Source of the DNA: DATKPC01 sp035524275
GTDB taxonomy: Bacteria; Pseudomonadota; Gammaproteobacteria; Burkholderiales; Burkholderiaceae_F
Reading direction: 5' to 3'
NCBI GenBank assembly: GCA_035524275.1
Contig: DATKPC010000116.1
Coordinates: forward strand, 1-64,000
DNA: 64,000 nucleotides
Part shown: in pieces, positions 27,905 to 34,927 of the stretch
How the letters are laid out: each line of letters starts with the position of its first letter
How positions within the stretch are numbered: the first letter of the stretch is position 1
Notes under the pieces: generated by a model
What the model was told of the DNA's origin: nothing
The model's database searches: none
What the model saw: only the letters and a program-made list of their open reading frames with translations
Position numbers and translations under genes: made by a program

Positions 27905-28033
27905 CCCTCTCCCCCACCCCTCTCCCGCTTCGCGGGCGAGGGGAGTCTCGTCGTCGCCATGGCGCATGACGTCCGCTTAGATGACGCCGGAACTCCCCTC
28001 GCCCGCGAAGCGGGCGAGGGGTGGGGGAGAGGG
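27905..28033. repeat. REPIN-like pair: two 42-bp inverted units
   Basis: The 42-base unit at 27905-27946 is repeated in inverse orientation at 27992-28033 with one mismatch, separated by 45 bp. Each unit contains its own hairpin (CCCGC-TTCG-CGGG). Short GC-rich, doubled palindromes like this between convergent genes are typical of REP/REPIN elements spread by RAYT transposases, and can also act as bidirectional terminators. Confidence 0.75.
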
Positions 28034-28038
28034 CCGGT

Positions 28039-28428
28039 TCAGCGCGTCAACAGCATCGCCGCGGCGAGCACGATCCCGCCCACGTAGGTCAGCAGCGCGC
28101 CAAGGAATCGCGCCGGGTTCGGCCGGCCCATCGTCGGCCACCCGAGCAGGCCGGCCGCGAGCGCGAAGCGCGCGAGCGTGACCGTCACGATCGTCCCGAG
28201 CACCCAGGGCGGCGGCTCGTGCGCGCCGAGCCAGAGGATGATCACCGCGAGCATCGGGACGTACTCCGCCGTGTTGGCGTGCGCGCGCACGGCGCGGTAG
28301 AGCGGATCGGACGGATCGTCGGGATGGCCGATCAGGATCCGGCGCGATTGCCGCAGGAGCGAAACATTCAGCCCGAGGCCGAAAAGCAGCATGCCGAGCA
28401 GAGCGGTACAGGCGATTGCGGTGGACAT
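28039..28428 (-). CDS. MAPEG-family membrane protein
   Basis: 129 residues, four membrane helices: IACTALLGMLLFGLGLNV, TAEYVPMLAVIILWLG, VLGTIVTVTLARFALAAGLL, FLGALLTYVGGIVLAAAM. The segment LYRAVRAHANTAEYVPM is the MAPEG signature (membrane-associated eicosanoid and glutathione metabolism). Bacterial members bind glutathione, substrate unknown. Start MSTAIACT at 28428. First of a minus-strand series with the methyltransferase gene 11 bp upstream, so probably co-transcribed. Confidence 0.85.
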   Translation of the reverse strand: MSTAIACTALLGMLLFGLGLNVSLLRQSRRILIGHPDDPSDPLYRAVRAHANTAEYVPMLAVIILWLGAHEPPPWVLGTIVTVTLARFALAAGLLGWPTMGRPNPARFLGALLTYVGGIVLAAAMLLTR

Positions 28429-28439
28429 CGGTTCTCCAT

Positions 28440-29180
28440 TCAGCGCGCGAGACCGGAGAGAACGACCAGACCCTCCGGCAGGGATTCTTCGCCGAACGCG
28501 GTGCGCGCGTCGGCCTCGATGCCGTGATCGTGCAGCACCTGCAACGCCTCCTCGGCCTCGAACGTCATGTTGCGATGGACTTCGTCGCTGCGTCGCCACG
28601 ATTCGCCGATTCGTCGGAACACGGTGATCTCGCGGTCGTAGCGGAATGGGCCAGGGCGGGAGAACCGCGTGACGATGGCCCAATCGTCGTGGACCCGGGC
28701 GTGCACCTGTGCGATGTCGCGCGCCTCGCAGAAGCGCTCGGTCATCAGGTCGATCGCGATCACGCCGCCCGGCTGCACGGCGCGCGCGATCTCGCCGAGC
28801 GCGCGCCGGGTCGCCTCGTGATCGTCGAGGTAGTTCAGCACATGCCCCGTCGACACGACGGCGTTGGCGCGCGGCAGCGCACCCACGGCCCCGGCGTCCC
28901 GGCCCGTCGGCAACCGCAGGACGTCGAATTGCGCGCCCGGCGCGTGACTCCGTGCCAGGTCGACCATGGCCCGCGAGGCATCCAATCCGTGCACGGCATA
29001 ACCGGCCGCCAGCAGTTCCGCGGCAAGGACGCCTCCGCCGCAGCCGATGTCCAGGACCAGGTCGCCGCGGGCGAGGCCTGCTCGCCGCAGGAGGCGAACC
29101 AGGCCGGGCGCCACATGGCGCGCGTGCGAGGAATAGCCGGCGTTGTGCACCCAGGCGAGGTCGTCGAGGTAGTAGCTCAC
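28440..29180 (-). CDS. class I SAM-dependent methyltransferase
   Basis: 246 residues from a GTG. Rossmann methyltransferase: motif I DLVLDIGCGGGVLAAEL, motif II acidic residue in AVHGLDASRAM, post-motif VVSTGHVLNYLDD, and GGVIAIDLM. No substrate-specific domain seen. Ten bases after the APS-kinase stop and 11 bases before the MAPEG gene, suggesting one operon. Confidence 0.85.
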   Translation of the reverse strand: MSYYLDDLAWVHNAGYSSHARHVAPGLVRLLRRAGLARGDLVLDIGCGGGVLAAELLAAGYAVHGLDASRAMVDLARSHAPGAQFDVLRLPTGRDAGAVGALPRANAVVSTGHVLNYLDDHEATRRALGEIARAVQPGGVIAIDLMTERFCEARDIAQVHARVHDDWAIVTRFSRPGPFRYDREITVFRRIGESWRRSDEVHRNMTFEAEEALQVLHDHGIEADARTAFGEESLPEGLVVLSGLAR

Positions 29181-29190
29181 GAGGCGATCG

Positions 29191-29733
29191 TCAGTCGGTG
29201 TCGGACGCCTGGGCCGCGGCCGCGGACAGCACCCGCTCGACGCTCAGATCGAGGCTCAGGATGCCGCTGTCGATGGCCACGGCGGGCGCCAGCGGCGCCT
29301 CGTAGGGAGCGTCGACGCCGGTGAATTCGCGTATCTCGCCGCGGCGTGCGCGCGCGTACATGCCTTTCGTGTCGCGGCGCTCGCAGACGTCGAGCGGAGC
29401 CGACAGGTAGACCTCGACGAATCGCGCCGGACCGACGATCCGGCGCGCCATCTCGCGATCGTCGCGCGACGGCGAGACGAGCGCCGCGATCACCGGGATG
29501 CCGACTTCATTGAAGAGGCGCGCCACTTCGGCGGTTCGCCGGATGTTCTCGGTCCGGTCGCGCGGCGCGAAGCCGAGGTCGCTGGCGAGGCCGCGCCGCA
29601 GGTCGTCGCCATCGAGCACGCGCGCGACCTGTCCCATCGCGGCCAGGCGCTGCCCGACGGCGGCGGCCAGCGTCGACTTTCCGGAGCACGGCAAGCCGGT
29701 GAGCCAGATCGTCCGTGCGGCGATGTCGCTCAA
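29191..29733 (-). CDS. cysC: adenylylsulfate (APS) kinase
   Basis: 180 residues, normal for CysC: phosphorylates adenylyl sulfate to PAPS. P-loop TGLPCSGKST, DGDDLRRGLASDLGF, RDRTENIRR and KGMYARARRGEIREFTGVDAPYEAP are all diagnostic. I place the start at a TTG (29733) because GGAGGG lies six bases upstream; a TTG at 29787 would add 18 residues. No cysD, cysN or cysH is nearby, so this is an orphan kinase, perhaps serving a sulfotransferase elsewhere. Confidence 0.88.
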   Translation of the reverse strand: MSDIAARTIWLTGLPCSGKSTLAAAVGQRLAAMGQVARVLDGDDLRRGLASDLGFAPRDRTENIRRTAEVARLFNEVGIPVIAALVSPSRDDREMARRIVGPARFVEVYLSAPLDVCERRDTKGMYARARRGEIREFTGVDAPYEAPLAPAVAIDSGILSLDLSVERVLSAAAAQASDTD

Positions 29734-29833
29734 GTCCCGCCCTCCTCGACGGACGCCGGTCGTCGCTGCGGACTCGATGCTGCGCAAGGGTCAAGACCGG
29801 ACGGTGACATGTCGTCGTTCGCCCCGCGGCTTC

Positions 29834-30382
29834 CTACGTCGGGGTGGCCTGCAGCACGTCGGGACGCGCGTGCAGCGTGTCGTCGCCGATCGAGATCCAC
29901 ATCTCGCCCTCCTGCACCGTGACATCAACGGCCATGTTCCGCTTTGCCCGGTCGGCCAGCGCGGTCGTCAGCTCCGGCGGCAGGTCGACGACGCGGAGGT
30001 TCCGCAGCCGATTCAGCGACGCGGCATTCTGCTGCCACCACTGCCGCGCGGTTCGCCCGCCGTAGGTGTAGACGACGACCTCCTCGGAACGTCCCGCCGC
30101 ACGCTTCAGTACGCGTTCATCCGGCAGGCCGACTTCGATCCACGACGTGATCGCGCCGGTGAGATCGCGCCGCCAGAGGGCCGGTTCGTCCTCGGTCGAG
30201 ATGCCGCGTCCGAAGCCCAGCCCTTCGTCGGCATGCAACGCGAAGGCGAGCAGCCTGACCATCAGGCGTTCCTCGGTTTCCGACGGATGCCGTGCCAGCG
30301 ACAGCGGGAAGGTCCCGAAGCAGGCGCGGTCGATGTCGCTGACCTGCAGGTCGACCTTGTAGACGGTGGCGCGGAGGGCCAT
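29834..30382 (-). CDS. yaeQ: YaeQ family protein
   Basis: 182 residues, the E. coli length. Starts MALRATVYKVDLQVSDIDR and contains RHPSETEERLMVRLLAFALH and GLPDERVLKRAAGRS, all diagnostic of YaeQ. The fold is related to PD-(D/E)XK nucleases; E. coli YaeQ was noted as a suppressor of RfaH loss, but the biochemical role is unclear. The start codon at 30382 is preceded by a weak GGAGGG-free context; length supports it. Confidence 0.93.
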   Translation of the reverse strand: MALRATVYKVDLQVSDIDRACFGTFPLSLARHPSETEERLMVRLLAFALHADEGLGFGRGISTEDEPALWRRDLTGAITSWIEVGLPDERVLKRAAGRSEEVVVYTYGGRTARQWWQQNAASLNRLRNLRVVDLPPELTTALADRAKRNMAVDVTVQEGEMWISIGDDTLHARPDVLQATPT

Positions 30383-30470
30383 GCGGGATCCAGGGAGCGC
30401 GAAGCGCGTCGCCGACGGTCCGATTCGATCGCGCGACTGAAGGCGCGATTCTGTCACGGCCCCTGACCCC

Positions 30471-31091
30471 TTACCGGCTCCCGGCCGATGACGCATCGCG
30501 ACCGGGTGCATCCGGGCCGCGGCGTCGCGCCGATTCGCGGATCCGCAGCGCGAGCAGGATCGTCGGGACGTCATTTTTCCAAGTTGGGAGCACGATCGAG
30601 ATCGCCAGGCCCTCGAGGTCGGCGATGATTCCCACGTAGACCGCGGCGTCGACGGCCCAGGAATCGATCCGCAGCGCGAGCAGCGCGTAGAAGCCGGCGA
30701 ACAGCGCGACGCCCCAGGCCTTCGACGACCACATGTGATAGCTCGCCTCCCTGCCGAACTTCCGCAGATCGACGAGGTAGCGGATGAATTCCAGCGAGGC
30801 GAGCACGAGCAGCGCCGGCCCGCGCGCAGCCAACGGCCCCGGCGTCAGGTGCCAGGCGGCGAGCGCGGCCGAGACGTAGAAGATCGTGTCCGCGAGGCTG
30901 TCGAGCCGCCGCAGCCCCGCGGTGGCGACGCCCAGGCGGCGCGCGAGGACGCCGTCGAAGTAGTCGGACGCGAAGGCCGCGACCAGCGCCGCGCCGAATG
31001 CCGCCGGATCCGGATGGACATAGGCCAGCAGCAGGACGAGCGGCCCGAGCGCGGCCCGGAGCGCGGTTAACAGCAGCGGCAGGCGGTTCAA
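30471..31091 (-). CDS. CDP-alcohol phosphatidyltransferase-family membrane protein
   Basis: 206 residues with about five membrane helices. The active-site motif reads SDYFDGVLARR then GLRRLDSLAD: the two aspartates of DxxDG, AR and DxxxD are present, but the glycine is four rather than three residues before the third aspartate. Family members make phospholipid head groups. The start is a TTG at 31091 that overlaps the stop of the SRPBCC-GST gene (TTGA); no other start fits, so it is translationally coupled. Last gene of the ArsR-led operon. Confidence 0.75.
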   Translation of the reverse strand: MNRLPLLLTALRAALGPLVLLLAYVHPDPAAFGAALVAAFASDYFDGVLARRLGVATAGLRRLDSLADTIFYVSAALAAWHLTPGPLAARGPALLVLASLEFIRYLVDLRKFGREASYHMWSSKAWGVALFAGFYALLALRIDSWAVDAAVYVGIIADLEGLAISIVLPTWKNDVPTILLALRIRESARRRGPDAPGRDASSAGSR

Positions 31092-32176
31092 GCCTCCGTC
31101 GCCTGCGTCGCCGCGAAGCTCGGGCGCGCGCGGATCGCCGCCTGGGCCCGGCGGACGTTGTGGCGCGCTTCGAGCAGCCGCTTGCCTTCCGGGAACGTCT
31201 CGACGGCGGCCAGTATCGGCGCAACGAACAGATCCGCAGCCGTCAACTGGCCGCCCACGAGAAAGTCGGATGTCGCAAACGCCGTGTCGAGCGCCGCGAA
31301 CTGCCGGTCCATCTCGGAGATCGCGCCGTCGATGATGGCCCGATCCGGCTTTCCTTCGGGGCCCTTCGGAAAGACGAACTGCAGCACGTAGCGACGGATC
31401 ATCGCGTCGAACAGATGCCCGACGACGAGGCTGACCCATTGTTCGCAGCGCGCGCGATCGCTGACGCCCCGCAACGGGAACAGCGGCGGCCCGTCGAACG
31501 ACTCGTCGATGTAGCGGACAATGGCGGCCGTCTCGTACAGCGTCGTGTCGCCGTCGCGCAGCGCCGGGATGCGCCCGAACGGATTGATCGCCAGGACCTC
31601 CGGCGTGTGCGGCGCACTCGGGACGTGCGTGTACGCCAGGCCCTTTTCCGCCAGCGCCATCCGGGCGGTGCGCGTGAACGTGCTGCGAGGGCTCCCGTAC
31701 AACACCAGCGATGCCGCCGTCCCGCGCTCGTCGACAAGGTCCGCAAGCCGATTGAGAACCGACTGCCACCCGGCGCGGTGTCCGTCGCGCGCGGACACGT
31801 CGACGAAGCCGCTGTGCCGCATGCGCAGCTCGGTCCCGCCGTCCTTCGCGCTCAGCCGGACCTCGATCAGCGTCGGCGATTCCTGCGCCGGCGCGCCGCG
31901 TTCCCCTTCCCAGCACCAGGTATACGAGAGGAATTCGGGGCGCCGGATCTCCCGATAGACGCCGACGGCCGTCGGCGTCGAGCCGTCGCGGTGCTTCATG
32001 ACAACGCGGTATCTGCCGCCGACGCGTGCGTCGGCGCTCGCCTCCGCGACCGTCATGCCGCGCGGACAGTGCCAGGCCGAGAGCGCGCCCGCCGTCGTGA
32101 ACGCATCGAAGACCCTTTCGCGCGGCGCGCGGATGAAGCGCGAGAGTTCGAGCTCGAAAGTTCCGGATTGCGTCAT
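31088..32176 (-). CDS. SRPBCC (AHSA1-type) and glutathione S-transferase fusion
   Basis: 362 residues. Residues 1-150 are a START/SRPBCC ligand-binding fold of the AHSA1 type (RFIRAPRERVFDAFTTAGAL, GGRYRVVMKHRDGS, GTELRMRHSGF, GWQSVLNRLADLV). After a short linker (DERGTAASL) comes a complete GST: LYGSPRSTFTRTARMALAEKG, NPFGRIPALRDGDTTLYET, and a helical C-terminal half (SDFLVGGQLTAADLFVAPIL). AHSA1-type genes usually sit behind an ArsR gene, as here, so the GST part has been joined in frame. Start overlaps the ArsR stop by four bases. Confidence 0.88.
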   Translation of the reverse strand: MTQSGTFELELSRFIRAPRERVFDAFTTAGALSAWHCPRGMTVAEASADARVGGRYRVVMKHRDGSTPTAVGVYREIRRPEFLSYTWCWEGERGAPAQESPTLIEVRLSAKDGGTELRMRHSGFVDVSARDGHRAGWQSVLNRLADLVDERGTAASLVLYGSPRSTFTRTARMALAEKGLAYTHVPSAPHTPEVLAINPFGRIPALRDGDTTLYETAAIVRYIDESFDGPPLFPLRGVSDRARCEQWVSLVVGHLFDAMIRRYVLQFVFPKGPEGKPDRAIIDGAISEMDRQFAALDTAFATSDFLVGGQLTAADLFVAPILAAVETFPEGKRLLEARHNVRRAQAAIRARPSFAATQATEA

Positions 32177-32586
32177 GGCCTGGCCCTCCTTCGTGGACTC
32201 GATGTGCGCGTCTGGCCGGTCGATCGCCGCCGACCACCCGCCGATGACGCCCCCTGATCGCCGGCGGTTCGTTCAACGTACTCGACGAGCCGATCCAGCT
32301 GCTCTTCCCAAAGCTTCCGGTATTGCGAAAGCCAGTCGTTCGCCGCCTGCAGCTCCGCGGGCCTCAGCCGGTAGATCCGCCAGCGCGCGACGATGGTCCG
32401 CTCGACGAGCCCAGCGTCCGACAGCACTTTCAGGTGGCGCGAGACCGCGGCTCCCGACAGGCGGAAAGGCTGGCCGAGCTCGCCCGCGGCGGCTTCGCCG
32501 CGCGCCAGGCGGTCCAGGATCGCGCGACGCGTCGGATCCGACAGCGCGACGAAGGTCTTCGAGAGGGGGTCGGTTCGTGCCTGCAT
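32173..32586 (-). CDS. ArsR-family transcriptional regulator
   Basis: 137 residues. Winged helix: KTFVALSDPTRRAILDRLARGEAAAGELGQPF, recognition helix LSGAAVSRHLKVLSDAGLVE, wing TIVARWRIYRL. No metal-binding cysteines, so of the group that controls linked SRPBCC genes rather than metal resistance. I choose MQARTDPLSKTF (32586); an ATG at 32604 inside the operator would leave only eight leader bases. Autoregulation is likely through the palindrome over its own promoter. Confidence 0.88.
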   Translation of the reverse strand: MQARTDPLSKTFVALSDPTRRAILDRLARGEAAAGELGQPFRLSGAAVSRHLKVLSDAGLVERTIVARWRIYRLRPAELQAANDWLSQYRKLWEEQLDRLVEYVERTAGDQGASSAGGRRRSTGQTRTSSPRRRARP

Positions 32587-32602
32587 GCCGTTGAGCCATT
32601 GC

Positions 32603-32625
32603 ATATCGTTCTCATTTAACGATAT
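32603..32625. promoter_or_regulatory. ArsR operator palindrome
   Basis: ATATCGTT (32603-32610) and AACGATAT (32618-32625) form a perfect 8-bp inverted repeat with a 7-bp spacer. It covers the -10 element and start site of the ArsR operon, ideal for autorepression. Confidence 0.7.
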
Positions 32626-32647
32626 GGCTAAATGAAGGCCGCGTCAA
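32619..32647 (-). promoter_or_regulatory. promoter of the ArsR operon
   Basis: On minus, -35 TTGACG (32642-32647) and -10 TATCGT (32619-32624) with a 17-bp spacer; the -10 lies inside the palindromic operator. Confidence 0.7.
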
Positions 32648-32701
32648 GGGCCGATCGGCGAGACCTCTCTGTTCACGCGGGGGACGGCACCCCCGGTCGA
32701 C

Positions 32702-33436
32702 TCACGGCACCGACGGGGAGAACCGCGCGACCAGCTCGTGCGCGTCGCCCGGGTACGCGAGGCGCACGAACGTCACGGGCCGCCCGGCAAGCCATGTGGC
32801 CCGCTCGATGACGAGGAGCGGCGTACCGCGGCGGATCTTCATCCGGCGCGCCAGCTCGGTGGAGACCGCCTCGGCCCGGATGCGATGTTCCGCCGTCGTC
32901 CACGCGACGTGACGGACCAGCCAGGCGCCCGGCGCAAGGTCCTCGAAGGCCTGCTCCGCCGCCGCCGGCACCGTGTCCAGGCGGATCCAGCGCTGCTCGA
33001 CGCAAAAGACGCGTGCCGCGGCGTAGTGCACGGTGACCAGGTACACGCGAGCGACGACCTCGCCCGGCCACGGCCCGCTCGCCGACATCCGCCCGCGCTC
33101 CACTTTCCTCTCGACGACCTCGTGGCGATACGGTTCGCCGAGCGCGACGACCTCCGCACGTACGTCGCGGATCTCCAGCACCGCGGACCGCGACTGCGGC
33201 CGCATCACGAAGCTGCCCGCCTTGCGTCGTCGCTCGACGAGGCCGGCCGCCGCCAGTTGCGTCAACGCCTTGTTGACGGTCATCCGCGAGCAGCCGTACG
33301 ACGCGGCAAGGGCTTCCTCCGACGGAATCCGGTGGCCCGGCGGCCACTCGCCGCCGACGATGCGGCGTTCCAGTTCCTGCAGGATGCGCCGATGCAGCGT
33401 GAGGGCACCGCCGCCGGCCACCACGTCTCTCGGCAT
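32702..33436 (-). CDS. hutC: histidine utilization repressor HutC (GntR family)
   Basis: 244 residues. GntR winged helix in residues 10-80 (LHRRILQELERRIVGGEWPP, IPSEEALAASYGCSRMTVNKAL) and a UTRA effector domain (about 95-240), ending TFVRLAYPGDAHELVARFSP, typical of HutC. Urocanate is the known inducer of HutC. It follows hutF by two bases and is co-transcribed with it; the operator at 34851-34862 controls both directions. Confidence 0.92.
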   Translation of the reverse strand: MPRDVVAGGGALTLHRRILQELERRIVGGEWPPGHRIPSEEALAASYGCSRMTVNKALTQLAAAGLVERRRKAGSFVMRPQSRSAVLEIRDVRAEVVALGEPYRHEVVERKVERGRMSASGPWPGEVVARVYLVTVHYAAARVFCVEQRWIRLDTVPAAAEQAFEDLAPGAWLVRHVAWTTAEHRIRAEAVSTELARRMKIRRGTPLLVIERATWLAGRPVTFVRLAYPGDAHELVARFSPSVP

Positions 33437-33438
33437 CC

Positions 33439-34815
33439 TCAGTCCCGACCCACGCGTTGAACGACGGCGGCGAATTCCCGCTCGAGCGATTCGCGCAGCA
33501 GGTGGCGACCGTCGGCGACGACGCGACGACCGCCCACCCAGACCGCATCGACGCAGCGCGAACCGGCGAAGATCCAGGCGTCGAGGACGTCGTCGCCGAC
33601 ACGTCCCCGCGCCAGCGGGTCGGACGGGCGCAGCGCGACGAGGTCGCCCGGCGCCCCGACCTGGATTCCGGCCGGCGCACCGCGCGCGACCGCGCCGGCA
33701 GCGAGCGCCGCGTGGCCGCCCGCCAGCGCTCGTCCCAGGAGTTCGCGCCCGCAGGACGCTCCCGGCGCGGCAAGCACGTTGCGCCGCCGGTGCAGCAGCC
33801 GCTGTGCATATTCCATTTGGCGCAGTTCGTCCGCAACGCCGATCTGCACGTTCGAATCGGTGCCGATGCCGAAGCGGCCCCCGGCGTCGATGTAGGCCCG
33901 GACATCGAGGACGCCGTCGCCCAGGTTCGCTTCGGTGATCGGGCACACGCCGACAACGGCACCGCTTGCCGCGACGCGCCGCGATTCCGACGGCTCCATG
34001 TGCGTCGCGTGCACCAGGCACCAGCCGGCGCCGACCGGGGCATGGTCGAGCAGCCATTGCACCGGACGCGCGCCGCGCGACGCAATGCACTCCTGGACCT
34101 CGCGCAGCTGCTCGGCGACGTGAACGTGCAGCGGCGCGTCCCCCGCGATGGCGATGACCTCGCGCAGTTCGGCGGGTGTCACGGCGCGCAGGCTGTGCGG
34201 CGCGACGCCGATGACGGCGCCGTCGCCGGCGCCGGCTACGTCGGCGCGCAGCGTCTCGACGAGGCGGGCGTAGCCGTCGACATCGGTCGTGAAGCGCCGC
34301 TGCCGCGGGCCGGCCGGCGCGCCGTCGAAGCCGGCGCGCGCGTAATGCACCGGAAGCAGCGTGATGCGGATTCCCGCACGACGCGCGGCGGCGAGCACCC
34401 GCCGGGACATCTCCGCGCGGTCGGCGTACGGACGGCCGGCGGGATCGTTGTGCAGGTAATGGAATTCGCCGACGTGCGTGAATCCTGCCTGCAGCATCTC
34501 GGCGAACAGGTACGCGCTGGTCGTCTCGAAGTCCTCGGGCGTGATCGCCAGCGCGCTGCGATACATGGCCTCGCGCCAGGTCCAGAAATCGTCGGTGCCC
34601 GGCCCGCGCCGCTCGGCGCGCCCGGCCATCGCCCGCTGGTGCGCGTGACTGTGGACGTTGGGCATTCCGGGCATGACGATCGCGTGCCGCTCGTCGCCCG
34701 CCTCGGCGGCGACGCCCGCGTCGATTTCCGCCAGCCGGCCATCCCGCAGCACGAGGCGGACGTCGGCCACCCAGCCCCGGGGGAGCAGCGCGCTGGCGGC
34801 GTGGATGCGGATCAT
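33439..34815 (-). CDS. hutF: formimidoylglutamate deiminase
   Basis: 458 residues, amidohydrolase fold. Converts N-formimino-L-glutamate to N-formyl-L-glutamate and ammonia. Metal site HSHAHQ (about residues 55-60), further histidines in HVHVAEQ and HATHMEPSE, and a catalytic Asp in GIGTDSNVQIG. The pair HutF and HutG defines the five-step pathway that releases formate, as in Pseudomonas. Starts at 34815, 36 bp from the shared operator, and is followed by hutC after two bases. Confidence 0.93.
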   Translation of the reverse strand: MIRIHAASALLPRGWVADVRLVLRDGRLAEIDAGVAAEAGDERHAIVMPGMPNVHSHAHQRAMAGRAERRGPGTDDFWTWREAMYRSALAITPEDFETTSAYLFAEMLQAGFTHVGEFHYLHNDPAGRPYADRAEMSRRVLAAARRAGIRITLLPVHYARAGFDGAPAGPRQRRFTTDVDGYARLVETLRADVAGAGDGAVIGVAPHSLRAVTPAELREVIAIAGDAPLHVHVAEQLREVQECIASRGARPVQWLLDHAPVGAGWCLVHATHMEPSESRRVAASGAVVGVCPITEANLGDGVLDVRAYIDAGGRFGIGTDSNVQIGVADELRQMEYAQRLLHRRRNVLAAPGASCGRELLGRALAGGHAALAAGAVARGAPAGIQVGAPGDLVALRPSDPLARGRVGDDVLDAWIFAGSRCVDAVWVGGRRVVADGRHLLRESLEREFAAVVQRVGRD

Positions 34816-34834
34816 CGGGCGGCAGGTCGCAGGC

Positions 34835-34866
34835 TTGCCCCTGCGGCGTTATGTATATACATTATG
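34835..34866. promoter_or_regulatory. overlapping divergent hut promoters
   Basis: Plus: -35 TTGCCC (34835-34840), 17-bp spacer, -10 TACATT (34858-34863) for hutI. Minus: -10-like CATAAT (34861-34866) for hutF. Both overlap the operator palindrome. Confidence 0.5.
34851..34862. promoter_or_regulatory. HutC operator
   Basis: Perfect 12-bp palindrome ATGTATATACAT between hutF and hutI. It contains the core TGTATATACA known for HutC binding sites. Because it lies in the -10/spacer region of the divergent promoters, one repressor site can shut both transcripts. Confidence 0.8.
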
Positions 34867-34927
34867 GCGCGTCTGGGCCTTCCGGGTCCAGGTTTCCGGA
34901 GGCCTTCCCCGCGCCTTCCACGCCGTG

